DNA from: an uncultured Bacilli bacterium
Lineage (GTDB): Bacteria > Bacillota_I > Bacilli_A > RF39 > UBA660
Reading direction: 5' to 3'
Length of the DNA stretch: 34,573 nucleotides
Assembly: GCA_944373145.1 (NCBI GenBank)
Contig: CALWAL010000011.1
Span: 1-34,573, forward strand
In this document: piece after piece, positions 26,739-34,528 of the stretch
Layout of the letters: every line of letters starts with the position of its first letter
How positions within the stretch are numbered: the first letter of the stretch is position 1
Made by a program: the position numbers and the translations under genes
The notes under the pieces: model-generated
Database searches by the model: none
What the model saw: only the letters and a program-made list of their open reading frames with translations
What the model was told of the DNA's origin: nothing

Positions 26739-26747
26739 TGATATAAT
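26739..26747 (+). promoter_or_regulatory. extended -10 promoter for the carboxypeptidase gene
   Basis: TGA-TATAAT about 30 bases before the start codon; no recognisable -35. Confidence 0.6.
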
Positions 26748-26776
26748 GAAATGGTAATAGAGGTGATAATTTAAAG

Positions 26777-27973
26777 ATGAAGAAATTAATTATTTTTATA
26801 TTAATGTTAATTATGGTGCCAATTAATGTTTTAGGTATTGAATATAGCTCTCAAAATGTATATTTTTATAATTTAGACCGAGATCATGTTATTTATGAGG
26901 ACAATTCACATGAGGAAATATCTATTGCGAGTATGACGAAAATGATGACAGCTTGGGTAGCAATTGAACATATTCCAAATTTAGATGCTGAAGTAACTTT
27001 AACTAATAAAGATTTTAAAGGTTTAATTGAAGCTAATGCTTCAGTAGCTGGCTTTTATGTTGGAGAGGTTGTTACTTATCGTGATTTATTATATGGCCTT
27101 TTATTACCAAGTGGAGCTGATGCTGCTTTAGCACTTTCTAATAATATTGCTGGTAGTGAAGAAAATTTTGTTAAAATGATGAATGATAAAGCTAAAGCAT
27201 TAGGATTAGAAAATACCCATTTTGCTAATACAACTGGTTTAGATCAGGATGGACATTATTCATCAGTTTATGATGTTGCAGTTATTTTGCAAAATGCTTT
27301 AAAAAATGATAACTTTAAAGAAATTTTTACAACAAAGAGTTATATTACTAGTAATAAAAAACATAAATTTGAAAGTACTTTATTGAAATCATCAAAACAG
27401 TATGATTTAGATACTGATTATATTTTAGGTAGTAAATCAGGGTATACATATGATGCGGGATTGTGTTTAGCCAGTATTGCAGAGCATGATGGCGATTTAT
27501 ATATACTAGTAACAGCGCGTGCTGATTATCGAACAGCGTATCCATATCATATTACGGATAGTAATATGATATATCAATATTATTTTGATAATTATAGTTA
27601 TCAAGTATTACAAACTAAAGATGATGTTATTGTGACTTTAAAAGATGTTAATGATACTGAATTTGTTTATAAGGCCGATGAAACTGTTGAATTATATTTA
27701 CCTAATGATGTTCAAATAAACAAAGAATATAAAGGAGAAGAGCTTTTAACACCAGAAATGTCAAAAGGCGATATAGTTGGAAAATATGATATTTATGCTG
27801 ATGATGAGTTGGTTTATTCGCAAAATATTTATTTAGAAGAGAAAATTCTTGATTACGACCAAATTATTTTTATTATCACATCTATATCAATAATGATTTT
27901 AGTTCTAATAATTGCTATTTTTGTTGTTATTTTTAAACGCCGAAAAAAGAAAAGAAAAAGAAGCAGAAAATAA
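26777..27973 (+). CDS. serine-type D-Ala-D-Ala carboxypeptidase, DacF-like (peptidase S11)
   Basis: 398 aa. A signal peptide (about residues 1-20) precedes the S11 transpeptidase fold with SMTK (Ser52-Lys55) and KSG (220-222). A C-terminal domain follows, then one transmembrane helix (about 360-385) with a very basic tail. The second catalytic motif, normally SxN, reads SGA (112-114), so the Asn is replaced by Ala. In Bacillus dacF lies directly upstream of spoIIAA-spoIIAB-sigF; here a DacF-like gene lies just downstream of the STAS/sigma pair, beyond a tRNA. The ribosome binding site GAGGTG is about 11 bases from the ATG, longer than usual. The terminator stem begins inside the coding region. 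Confidence 0.88.
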   Translation: MKKLIIFILMLIMVPINVLGIEYSSQNVYFYNLDRDHVIYEDNSHEEISIASMTKMMTAWVAIEHIPNLDAEVTLTNKDFKGLIEANASVAGFYVGEVVTYRDLLYGLLLPSGADAALALSNNIAGSEENFVKMMNDKAKALGLENTHFANTTGLDQDGHYSSVYDVAVILQNALKNDNFKEIFTTKSYITSNKKHKFESTLLKSSKQYDLDTDYILGSKSGYTYDAGLCLASIAEHDGDLYILVTARADYRTAYPYHITDSNMIYQYYFDNYSYQVLQTKDDVIVTLKDVNDTEFVYKADETVELYLPNDVQINKEYKGEELLTPEMSKGDIVGKYDIYADDELVYSQNIYLEEKILDYDQIIFIITSISIMILVLIIAIFVVIFKRRKKKRKRSRK

Positions 27974-27988
27974 TTCTTGCTTCTTTTT
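27955..27988. terminator. terminator shared by the converging dacF-like and minus-strand genes
   Basis: 11-bp stem AAAAAGAAGCA (27955-27965) / TGCTTCTTTTT (27978-27988). The 12-base loop holds the dacF-like stop codon. A-rich and T-rich ends allow function on both strands. Confidence 0.8.
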
Positions 27989-28178
27989 AAAATCTTCCAC
28001 GTTCTCTTTCAATAAAAATCATTATTCCACCAATAATACCAGGAATAGAACATATAATAAATGACGGAATAGAAAATCCATTCATTCCACGGCTAGACAT
28101 TACCATATAAATAATTGCTTGAACAGCAATTAAGCCTACGGCAATTATAACTCTAATATTCCAACTGTGCATAAACAT
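27987..28178 (-). CDS. small two-helix membrane protein of unknown function
   Basis: 63 aa starting at the ATG ending at 28178, which has GAGGTG about 7 bases upstream; the in-frame GTG at 28187 lies inside that ribosome binding site and is rejected. Two hydrophobic helices (about residues 8-26 and 36-55) and an Arg/Glu-rich end are seen. It lies 11 bases after the lipoprotein gene, so it is the last gene of a yidD-led unit. I do not recognise the family. Confidence 0.6.
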   Translation of the reverse strand: MFMHSWNIRVIIAVGLIAVQAIIYMVMSSRGMNGFSIPSFIICSIPGIIGGIMIFIERERGRF

Positions 28179-28189
28179 TTTAATCACCT

Positions 28190-29053
28190 CTAATTGTATA
28201 ATTGATTTTTTAATAATTCTAAGTTATTGCGCATAATAGAAAAATAATCTTCTCCACGATTATCTTCATCTTCTGTTAGTTTATATAAAGTATGTAATTC
28301 TACTAATTCAACTTTAGTTTCTTCTTGAATTGCCTTAATTGTATTATTAACATTATCTTTATCAGTAACAAAAATATAAGATATATCTCCATTATTAATC
28401 ATTGATGTTACAGTATGAATATTCTTTTGTGTTAAATTTTCATTTTCTTCTAATGAAATAACAGTTATGCCGTATTTTTCTAAATATAAAAACATATCAT
28501 CACTAACGACAATTGTATTCCTATTAGCTCGTTCTGCCATTTCGCGATAGTCAGCATCGAGCTTTATTAATTCTTGTTTTAATATTTTATATTGTTCATT
28601 AATATCTTCAATTAAATAAGTTGTTGTTATATATTCTTCAAACCCTTTGCGAATTTTATTGGCTAATGTTAATAAATTCATTGGGTCTAACCATAATTCT
28701 TCAGTTTTGTGCTCATATACAATGTTAGAAGATGCATCAATAATTTTTAAATTACGGTTATATTCAATCATTTTATAAAGATAATCTTGCTCATTTGGGT
28801 CTAAACCATTAAAAATAAATAAGTCACTATCACTGTAATCTTCTAATAATTTATCGCTAACTACCTCACCGGCTATACTTCCATTAGGATAAATACTTTT
28901 GATATTACTGTGTTCACCATATAATCTTTTTGTAACATATTCAATAGGATATGCTGTTGTGTATATATCAATGTTTTCCATTGTATCTTCATTTAGACAC
29001 CCAGATGTCATTAAGATCATTAAACTCAGTAATAATAATTTTAACTTTTTCAT
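28190..29053 (-). CDS. ZnuA/AdcA-like metal-binding lipoprotein lacking the canonical His ligands
   Basis: 287 aa. A lipoprotein signal peptide ends in the lipobox TSGC (Cys19). The fold cues of cluster A-I solute-binding proteins are present: a TTAYP start, DLFIFNGLDP, WLDP (121-124), and a long central helix followed by VVSDDMFLYLEKYG. The metal ligands are not. The usual GxDPHxFEP His is absent (AGEVVSD), the DPH before WLDP reads TEE, and the H of HDAFGYF reads D. No ABC permease or ATPase gene is adjacent. It may bind something other than zinc or manganese, or have another envelope role. Translation is coupled to yidD. Confidence 0.75.
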   Translation of the reverse strand: MKKLKLLLLSLMILMTSGCLNEDTMENIDIYTTAYPIEYVTKRLYGEHSNIKSIYPNGSIAGEVVSDKLLEDYSDSDLFIFNGLDPNEQDYLYKMIEYNRNLKIIDASSNIVYEHKTEELWLDPMNLLTLANKIRKGFEEYITTTYLIEDINEQYKILKQELIKLDADYREMAERANRNTIVVSDDMFLYLEKYGITVISLEENENLTQKNIHTVTSMINNGDISYIFVTDKDNVNNTIKAIQEETKVELVELHTLYKLTEDEDNRGEDYFSIMRNNLELLKNQLYN

Positions 29054-29275
29054 TTATTTTCTCCTTTTTATGACTGGATCATATCCGCTTGTTCCCCATG
29101 GATTACATCTTAAAATTCTTTTTATGGACATATAACTTCCCTTTAAAGACCCGTAAGTATTAATTGCTTCAATACTATAATTTGAGCAGGTTGGAATATG
29201 TCTACAATAATTGTGCCATGGACCAGGAACTTTTTGATATAATTTTATAATCCAAATTAAAATTCTTTTCATCAT
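29054..29275 (-). CDS. yidD: membrane protein insertion efficiency factor YidD
   Basis: 73 aa. The family signature is complete: an amphipathic N-terminal helix, [16 protein letters not shown]...G, RCNPW and GYDPV near the C-terminus. It is associated with YidC-dependent membrane insertion. Neither rnpA nor yidC is adjacent, so it has left the usual rpmH-rnpA-yidD-yidC cluster. It ends with AAAAGGAGA, which doubles as the ribosome binding site of the downstream lipoprotein gene. Confidence 0.95.
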   Translation of the reverse strand: MMKRILIWIIKLYQKVPGPWHNYCRHIPTCSNYSIEAINTYGSLKGSYMSIKRILRCNPWGTSGYDPVIKRRK

Positions 29276-29287
29276 AACACCACCTCA

Positions 29288-29316
29288 ATTATACTAAAAA
29301 TATGTTAAAAAGTAAA
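29288..29316 (-). promoter_or_regulatory. promoter for the yidD unit (minus strand)
   Basis: On the minus strand, TTTACT (29316-29311), 17-base spacer, TATAAT (29293-29288). It is divergent from the rnc promoter. Confidence 0.7.
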
Positions 29317-29333
29317 ACATTAATCTATTTTTT

Positions 29334-29342
29334 TGATATAAT
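29334..29342 (+). promoter_or_regulatory. extended -10 promoter for rnc
   Basis: TGA-TATAAT, 23 bases before the rnc start; no good -35. Confidence 0.6.
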
Positions 29343-29365
29343 AATAAAAGAGAAAGGAGAGAATT

Positions 29366-30040
29366 ATGGAAGAACTATTAAATAAATTTGCTATTCCCTA
29401 TAAAAACATTAAATTATATCGCAAGGCTTTAACTCATACATCTTATGCTAACGAAGCAGGCGTTGAAAGTTACGAGCGCTTAGAATATTTAGGGGATGCC
29501 GTTTTAGAACTTATTATGAGTGAATATTTATATAAAAATACTGACGAACCAGAAGGTAAAATGACAAAGTTGCGCAGTTATTATGTTTGTGAAAATGCTT
29601 TATATGAATATTCTATCCGATTAGGTTTAAATGAAGCATTATTACTTGGTAAAGGTGAATTAGAACGCGATGGTAAACATAATCGCGCTATTGTTGCAGA
29701 TATTTTTGAATCATTTATTGGGGCAATGTTTTTAGATTTAGGTATTGAACAGGTTAAATCTTTTATTTATGAGCATATTATTCCACTTATTGAAAATAAA
29801 GCTTTAGACTTTGTAAATGATTATAAATCTGTTTTACAAGAGTTAGTTCAAACAGATAAGAAAAGTTTAGAATACTATATTGTTAATGAAAGTGGTCCCG
29901 CTCATGAAAAAGAATTTAGTGTTGTAGTAAAGATTGATGATATTGTTTATGGTAGTGGTACAGCACATAGTAAAAAAGAGGCTGAACAATTAGCTGCTAA
30001 AGATGCATTGCAAAAAGCACAAGACGGTACAACACTATAA
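29366..30040 (+). CDS. rnc: ribonuclease III
   Basis: 224 aa. Catalytic domain at about residues 1-150 with the signature ERLEYLGDAVLEL carrying the acidic metal ligands, and a second acidic cluster in the VADIFESFIGAMFLD segment. A dsRNA-binding domain follows at about 153-220 (YKSVLQELVQ ... GTAHSKKEAEQLAAKDAL). It processes rRNA precursors and dsRNA; with MrnC also encoded, both Bacilli-type rRNA processing nucleases are present. It is not next to smc or acpP as in Bacillus. Good ribosome binding site AAAGGAG. Confidence 0.96.
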   Translation: MEELLNKFAIPYKNIKLYRKALTHTSYANEAGVESYERLEYLGDAVLELIMSEYLYKNTDEPEGKMTKLRSYYVCENALYEYSIRLGLNEALLLGKGELERDGKHNRAIVADIFESFIGAMFLDLGIEQVKSFIYEHIIPLIENKALDFVNDYKSVLQELVQTDKKSLEYYIVNESGPAHEKEFSVVVKIDDIVYGSGTAHSKKEAEQLAAKDALQKAQDGTTL

Positions 30041-30043
30041 CAA

Positions 30044-30072
30044 TTGTATTAAGAAAAAGAATATGTTAAAAT
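30044..30072 (+). promoter_or_regulatory. promoter for yebC
   Basis: TTGTAT (30044-30049), 17-base spacer, TGT-TAAAAT (-10 at 30067-30072). Confidence 0.65.
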
Positions 30073-30093
30073 AACGAGGAATGGAGAGATAAT

Positions 30094-30807
30094 ATGGGAA
30101 GATTTCCAAATATTGCGGCTGCTAAAGCTAAAACTGGTGCAGCACGCGGAAAGTTATATGGTATGTATGCCAAAGAAATATATCAAGCAGCCAAAAACGG
30201 AGGAGTTACACCAGAAGGAAACCCAAGTTTAAAACGTTTAATTGAAAAAGCTAAAAGAGATCAAGTGCCAAGTGATGTTATTAAACGTGCGATTGATAAG
30301 GTAAATAGTGGCGTTGGTGAAGATTATGAAGAATTAATATATGAAATTTTTGGCCCAGCTGGTTCAACATTGATGGTTAAATGTTTAACGGATAATGTTA
30401 ATCGTAGTGTCAGTGATCTAAGAGCGGTTATTAATAAATGTCATGTTAAAATGGGTGCAATGGGAAGCGTTGCTTATATGTATGATAACTTATGTATAGT
30501 TGGTTTTAAAGATTTAGATGAAGAAAAAGTAATGGAAACGCTAATTGCTGAGAATGTGGACTTTGTCGATATTGAAAAAGATAATGATGAGATTATTATT
30601 TATGGTCAACCGCAAGATTTATTTAAGATAAAATCAGCCATTACAAATTTAAAAAGCGATGTTGAGTTTACACTTGATGAAATTTCATTATTACCAAAAG
30701 AGCGAATTAAACTAAATGGCGAAGATGCTGATGAATTTAATAAATTATTAAATATGCTTGATGAAGTTGATGATGTTCAAACAGTATATCATAATGTTGA
30801 AATGTAA
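30094..30807 (+). CDS. yebC: YebC/PmpR-family protein
   Basis: 237 aa, full length. Family signatures are present: the N-terminal basic segment with KAKTGAARGKLYGMYAKEIYQAAK, then GVTPEGNPSLKRLIEKAK, YEIFGPAGSTLMVKCLTDN and the C-terminal acidic domain. Members are described as transcriptional regulators and, for some, as translation factors that relieve ribosome stalling. This subgroup cannot be assigned to either role by eye. It stands alone between its own promoter and terminator. Confidence 0.94.
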   Translation: MGRFPNIAAAKAKTGAARGKLYGMYAKEIYQAAKNGGVTPEGNPSLKRLIEKAKRDQVPSDVIKRAIDKVNSGVGEDYEELIYEIFGPAGSTLMVKCLTDNVNRSVSDLRAVINKCHVKMGAMGSVAYMYDNLCIVGFKDLDEEKVMETLIAENVDFVDIEKDNDEIIIYGQPQDLFKIKSAITNLKSDVEFTLDEISLLPKERIKLNGEDADEFNKLLNMLDEVDDVQTVYHNVEM

Positions 30808-30835
30808 GAATGGCTTTATGTCATTCTTTTTTTGA
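30806..30835 (+). terminator. terminator after yebC
   Basis: 9-bp stem AAGAATGGC/GTCATTCTT with one GU pair, loop TTTAT, then a T run; the stem starts in the yebC stop codon. Confidence 0.8.
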
Positions 30836-30877
30836 CCTTTTTTGTTATAATATCCAATAAAAAGTAAAACTTTACCG

Positions 30878-30906
30878 TTAACAAATATTGAAAATAATGT
30901 TATAAT
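30878..30906 (+). promoter_or_regulatory. promoter for prfB and downstream genes
   Basis: TTAACA (30878-30883), 17-base spacer, TGT-TATAAT (-10 at 30901-30906). Confidence 0.75.
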
Positions 30907-30928
30907 TAAATAGTACGGAGGTTATGTT

Positions 30929-32027
30929 ATGGAAATAAATGAACTAATCTATCTGTATCAAGGATATAGCAACAAGATAGAAGAATTATGGAGGTCACTT
31001 TGACCCCCAAACTAAAGAAATACGCATCAAAGATTTAGAAAAGAAAATAGCAGATCCTAATTTTTGGAATCAAGAGAATACTAACGATATTATTAACGAG
31101 TTAAACGAATTAAAAAAAGTTTATTTGCAAGTAAAAAAATTAAAGGATAAAATACAATCTAATTTAGAGATGTTAATGATGTTGAAGGATGCTCATGATT
31201 TAGAATTAGAACAAGTGTTAATTAGTGAAACCAAAATAATTGAACAAGAATTAGAAGAAATTAACTTATTATTACTTTTAAATGGTCCTTATGATAGTTG
31301 TGATTGTATTTTAGATATTCACCCAGGAGCTGGTGGAACAGAATCATGTGATTGGGCTAATATGTTATATCGCATGTATACCCGCTATTGTGATAAAAAA
31401 AATTATCACTATGAGGTTATTGACTATCAAAATGGTGAAGAGGCTGGCTTAAAAAGTGTTTCAATTATTGTTCACGGTCATAATAGTTATGGTTATTTAA
31501 AATCAGAAAAAGGTGTGCATCGATTAATTCGTATTTCTCCCTTTGATTCTAATAGTAGGCGTCATACATCTTTTGCTTCAGTTGATATTACTCCTTTGTA
31601 TCAAAAGAAAGATATAAAAATTGAAATTAAAGATACTGATATAAGAATTGATGTATATCGTTCGAGTGGTAAAGGTGGTCAAGGTGTTAATACGACTGAT
31701 AGTGCTGTTAGAATTACTCATTTACCAACTGGCATTGTAGTTACTTGCCAAAATGAACGTAGTCAAATTCGAAATAAGGAAATAGCTTTAGAAGTTTTAA
31801 AAAATAAATTATATCAAAAGCAAATAGAAGCACGTCAAAAAGAATTATTAGAAGTAAAAGGAGAGAGCGCTGATATTAATTTTGGCTCTCAAATAAGGAC
31901 ATATACAATGCATCCTTATTCCTTAGTTAAAGATCATCGTACAAATGTAGAAACTGCAAATGTTGAAAAAGTGTTAGACGGTGACCTTGACTTATTTATT
32001 AATGAATATTTAAAGAAAGTGATATGA
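30929..32027 (+). CDS. prfB: peptide chain release factor 2, with programmed +1 frameshift
   Basis: Reads stop codons UAA and UGA. The first frame runs from ATG 30929 to an in-frame TGA at 31001-31003. A +1 shift after CTT (30998-31000) continues with GAC at 31002 to the TGA at 32025-32027, giving 365 aa in all. Domain 2 has the SPF tripeptide (ISPFDSNSRR) that recognises UGA. Domain 3 has the universal GGQ (SGKGGQGVN) for peptide release. An annotation starting at 31125 would miss about 65 N-terminal residues. The neighbours yitT-ftsE-ftsX follow at once, as prfB-ftsEX do in many Bacilli. Confidence 0.96.
30990..31004 (+). promoter_or_regulatory. prfB programmed frameshift signal
   Basis: GGAGG (30990-30994), three bases, then CTT-TGA-C. 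This is the classical arrangement: an internal Shine-Dalgarno-like stimulator three bases ahead of a slippery CTT, and a slowly decoded UGA-C stop. Low RF2 favours the shift and so raises RF2. Confidence 0.95.
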
Positions 32028-32028
32028 T

Positions 32029-32853
32029 ATGAACAAGTTAAAGAGTGGTATTTGGTTTGTTGTAGGTATTACCTTAATGGCTATTGCCTTTAATATATTT
32101 TTACTTCCTCATAATATTGTTTATGGTGTAAGTGGGCTTGGTGTTTTAGCCAAAGAATTATTTGATATTCAACCATCGATTATTATCTTAATTGCTAATG
32201 TTTTATTTTTAATATTAAGCTTTATTCTTTTGGGTACTAAAAGCACTAAGAATACAATATTAGGTTCTCTTTTATATCCAATGATGATAGTTTTAACAGA
32301 AAACGTTCCATCATTACTTGATTTAGGTAATTTGGAACCAATTGTTGAAATTGTATGTGGTGCAGCCCTTACTGGAGTTGGCTTAGGTTTAGTATTTAAA
32401 GCTGGTTACACTACCGGTGGTACTGATATTCTTAATCACATTGTTAGTAAGTATGCTAAAATGAATGTTGGTTCAGCAATGTTTTATACTGATGGTTTAA
32501 TTATTTTATTAACATTATTTGTTTTTAATTTTTCAACATTTATTTATTCAATTATTAGTTTGTTCATTTTAAGTATGATGACAGATAAAGTGGTTTTAGG
32601 CATTTCTCAGTCAAAAGCATTATATATTATTACAGAACATGAGACAATGGTTAAAAAATATATATTGAATACTTTAGCTCATGGTGTAACAATATTGGAT
32701 GGGCGTGGTGGATATACAGGTGATTATAAAAAAGTTATTATGTGTATTGTGCCTACTAGTCATTATTATTCATTGAAAGAAAATATTCAGAAGATTGATC
32801 CAGATGCTTTTTTTGTAACGACTGACGCTTATGAAGTATCTGGTGGGGCATAG
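32029..32853 (+). CDS. YitT-family membrane protein
   Basis: 274 aa with five or six hydrophobic helices in the first about 190 residues. They include the family's LPHNIVYGVSGLG and FKAGYTTGGTDIL segments. A cytoplasmic DUF2179 domain follows (about 195-270, with GVTILDGRGGYTG). The family is abundant in Bacilli; function is not established. It begins one base after the prfB stop and precedes ftsE by 15 bases, so it is inside the prfB-ftsEX unit. Confidence 0.9.
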   Translation: MNKLKSGIWFVVGITLMAIAFNIFLLPHNIVYGVSGLGVLAKELFDIQPSIIILIANVLFLILSFILLGTKSTKNTILGSLLYPMMIVLTENVPSLLDLGNLEPIVEIVCGAALTGVGLGLVFKAGYTTGGTDILNHIVSKYAKMNVGSAMFYTDGLIILLTLFVFNFSTFIYSIISLFILSMMTDKVVLGISQSKALYIITEHETMVKKYILNTLAHGVTILDGRGGYTGDYKKVIMCIVPTSHYYSLKENIQKIDPDAFFVTTDAYEVSGGA

Positions 32854-32868
32854 AAAAGGAGTTGACAT

Positions 32869-33564
32869 ATGGACCTAATTAAAATGCGAAATGTACGTAA
32901 AGTTTATAAGAACGGTGTTACAGCGATTCATGACTTAGATTTGGCGATAGCAAAAGGTGAATTTGTCTTTATCATTGGTTCAACAGGTTGTGGGAAATCA
33001 ACTTTAATAAAAATGTTATATAGAGAAGAAAAACCAACTTCTGGACAAATTCTAGTTGGTGGGTTAGACGTCGCTAAAATAAGAAACAGTAAAATTTATA
33101 AAATTCGGCGTAAAATAGGCGTTGTTTTTCAAGATTTTAAATTATTACCAAAATTAACTGTATATGAAAATGTTGCTTTTGCTCTAGAAGTTTTTGGGTT
33201 ACCTAAGAGTGAAGTTCATGCAAAAGTTATTAAAGTGTTGGATTTAGTAGGGTTAAAGGGTAAGGCAAAGCAATATCCAAATCAATTATCTGGTGGAGAA
33301 CAACAACGTACTGCAATTGCACGTGCAATTGTTAACGGCCCTAAAATATTAATTTGTGATGAGCCAACAGGAAACTTAGATGAAAAGACAAGTTTGGAAA
33401 TAATGGCTGTTTTGGAGGCTATTAATAAATTAGGAACTACTATTATTATGGTTACTCATGATACAGATATTGTTAACAAAATGAAAAAAAGAGTTATTGA
33501 ATTAGATTCAGGGCGAATTTTAAACGAATATGCAGAGGGGGAATACGAACATGAAGATATTTAG
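32869..33564 (+). CDS. ftsE: cell division ATP-binding protein FtsE
   Basis: ABC-type ATPase, 231 aa. Walker A GSTGCGKST, a Q-loop (VFQDFKLLP), the signature LSGGEQQRT, Walker B ILICDEPTGNLD and the switch His (VTHD) are all present. With FtsX it forms the complex that signals to periplasmic or extracellular murein hydrolases. AAAAGGAG ribosome binding site. The end overlaps ftsX by 14 bases. Confidence 0.96.
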   Translation: MDLIKMRNVRKVYKNGVTAIHDLDLAIAKGEFVFIIGSTGCGKSTLIKMLYREEKPTSGQILVGGLDVAKIRNSKIYKIRRKIGVVFQDFKLLPKLTVYENVAFALEVFGLPKSEVHAKVIKVLDLVGLKGKAKQYPNQLSGGEQQRTAIARAIVNGPKILICDEPTGNLDEKTSLEIMAVLEAINKLGTTIIMVTHDTDIVNKMKKRVIELDSGRILNEYAEGEYEHEDI

Positions 33565-34471
33565 AATAATTGGTAATTCAATTCGCGATTCTTTCAATAG
33601 TATTTTTCGTAATTTAGCCTTCTCATTTGCTTCTATTTTTTGTATTATGATTACACTATTTATGGTTTCTATTTCTTCTTTATTGGCTGAAAATATTGAG
33701 TCATTAACGACTAAAGTTAAAGAAGATGTTACAATAGTAGCATTTTTGGATGTTGATATTACTGAAGAACGAATTGCTGAAATTGAAGAGTTATTGCATG
33801 AATTAGATAATATTCAAACAGGCAGTGATGCTATTGTTTTTAATAGTAAAATGGAAATTCGCGAAGATTGGATGGAATCAAGTGAAGCTTATGAGAGAGT
33901 TATGGAAGATTGGGATAGCCGTGAGGAAAATCCATTACAAGATGCTTATCATATTAAGGTAGTTGATATAAATCAAATTGATAAAACAGCTAACGAAATA
34001 TCTGAAATAGAAGGTGTTGATATTGTCCGTTATGGCGAAGATATGGTTAAAAAATTAGTTGACGCTTTTGAAATAATAAAAAACGGTAGTTTAATTATTG
34101 TAGCAGCTTTGATAGTTGTAGCAGCTTTCTTAATTGCTAATACAATTCGTATAACAATCTTTTCACGTAAAAGAGAAATTGATATTATGCGTTTAGTTGG
34201 CGCTTCAAATATTAATATTAAAATTCCATTTTTCTTTGAAGGCTTATTTCTTGGTATTTTAGGTTCTATTGTACCAATTATTGTAACAATTTATGCTTAC
34301 ACAGCAGTTTATGATAAACTTGATGGTGGAAAACTGTTTGGCACAGAGTGGCTAACTTTAGTTAATCCTTCGCCAGTTGTTTATCAAGTGTCATTGATGC
34401 TATTAATTATTGGTGCTATTGTCGGTATTATTGGTTCATTGGGCGCAGTAAAAAAACACTTAAAGATATAA
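33551..34471 (+). CDS. ftsX: cell division protein FtsX
   Basis: 306 aa starting at ATG 33551, which follows AGAGGGGG at about 33534-33541; the in-frame ATG at 33530 precedes this site. Four transmembrane helices flank a large extracellular loop between helices 1 and 2 (about residues 45-170). That loop is the part that binds hydrolase partners in other bacteria. The ending IVGIIGSLGAVKKHLKI is typical. The coiled-coil M23 protein at 18987-20258 is a candidate partner. Confidence 0.95.
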   Translation: MKIFRIIGNSIRDSFNSIFRNLAFSFASIFCIMITLFMVSISSLLAENIESLTTKVKEDVTIVAFLDVDITEERIAEIEELLHELDNIQTGSDAIVFNSKMEIREDWMESSEAYERVMEDWDSREENPLQDAYHIKVVDINQIDKTANEISEIEGVDIVRYGEDMVKKLVDAFEIIKNGSLIIVAALIVVAAFLIANTIRITIFSRKREIDIMRLVGASNINIKIPFFFEGLFLGILGSIVPIIVTIYAYTAVYDKLDGGKLFGTEWLTLVNPSPVVYQVSLMLLIIGAIVGIIGSLGAVKKHLKI

Positions 34472-34508
34472 AAACAGTACGATTTAATCGTACTGTTTTC
34501 TTTTTTTA
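34471..34508 (+). terminator. terminator after ftsX
   Basis: 12-bp stem AAAACAGTACGA/TCGTACTGTTTT, loop TTTAA, then C and a run of seven T. The A-rich 5' flank would also allow use from the opposite strand. Confidence 0.88.
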
Positions 34509-34528
34509 ATATTTCAACCGCACCATTT

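Noticed and set aside
31125..32027. Short 300-aa prfB beginning at TTG 31125
   Set aside because: It ignores the upstream frame, the frameshift signal and the N-terminal domain expected of RF2.
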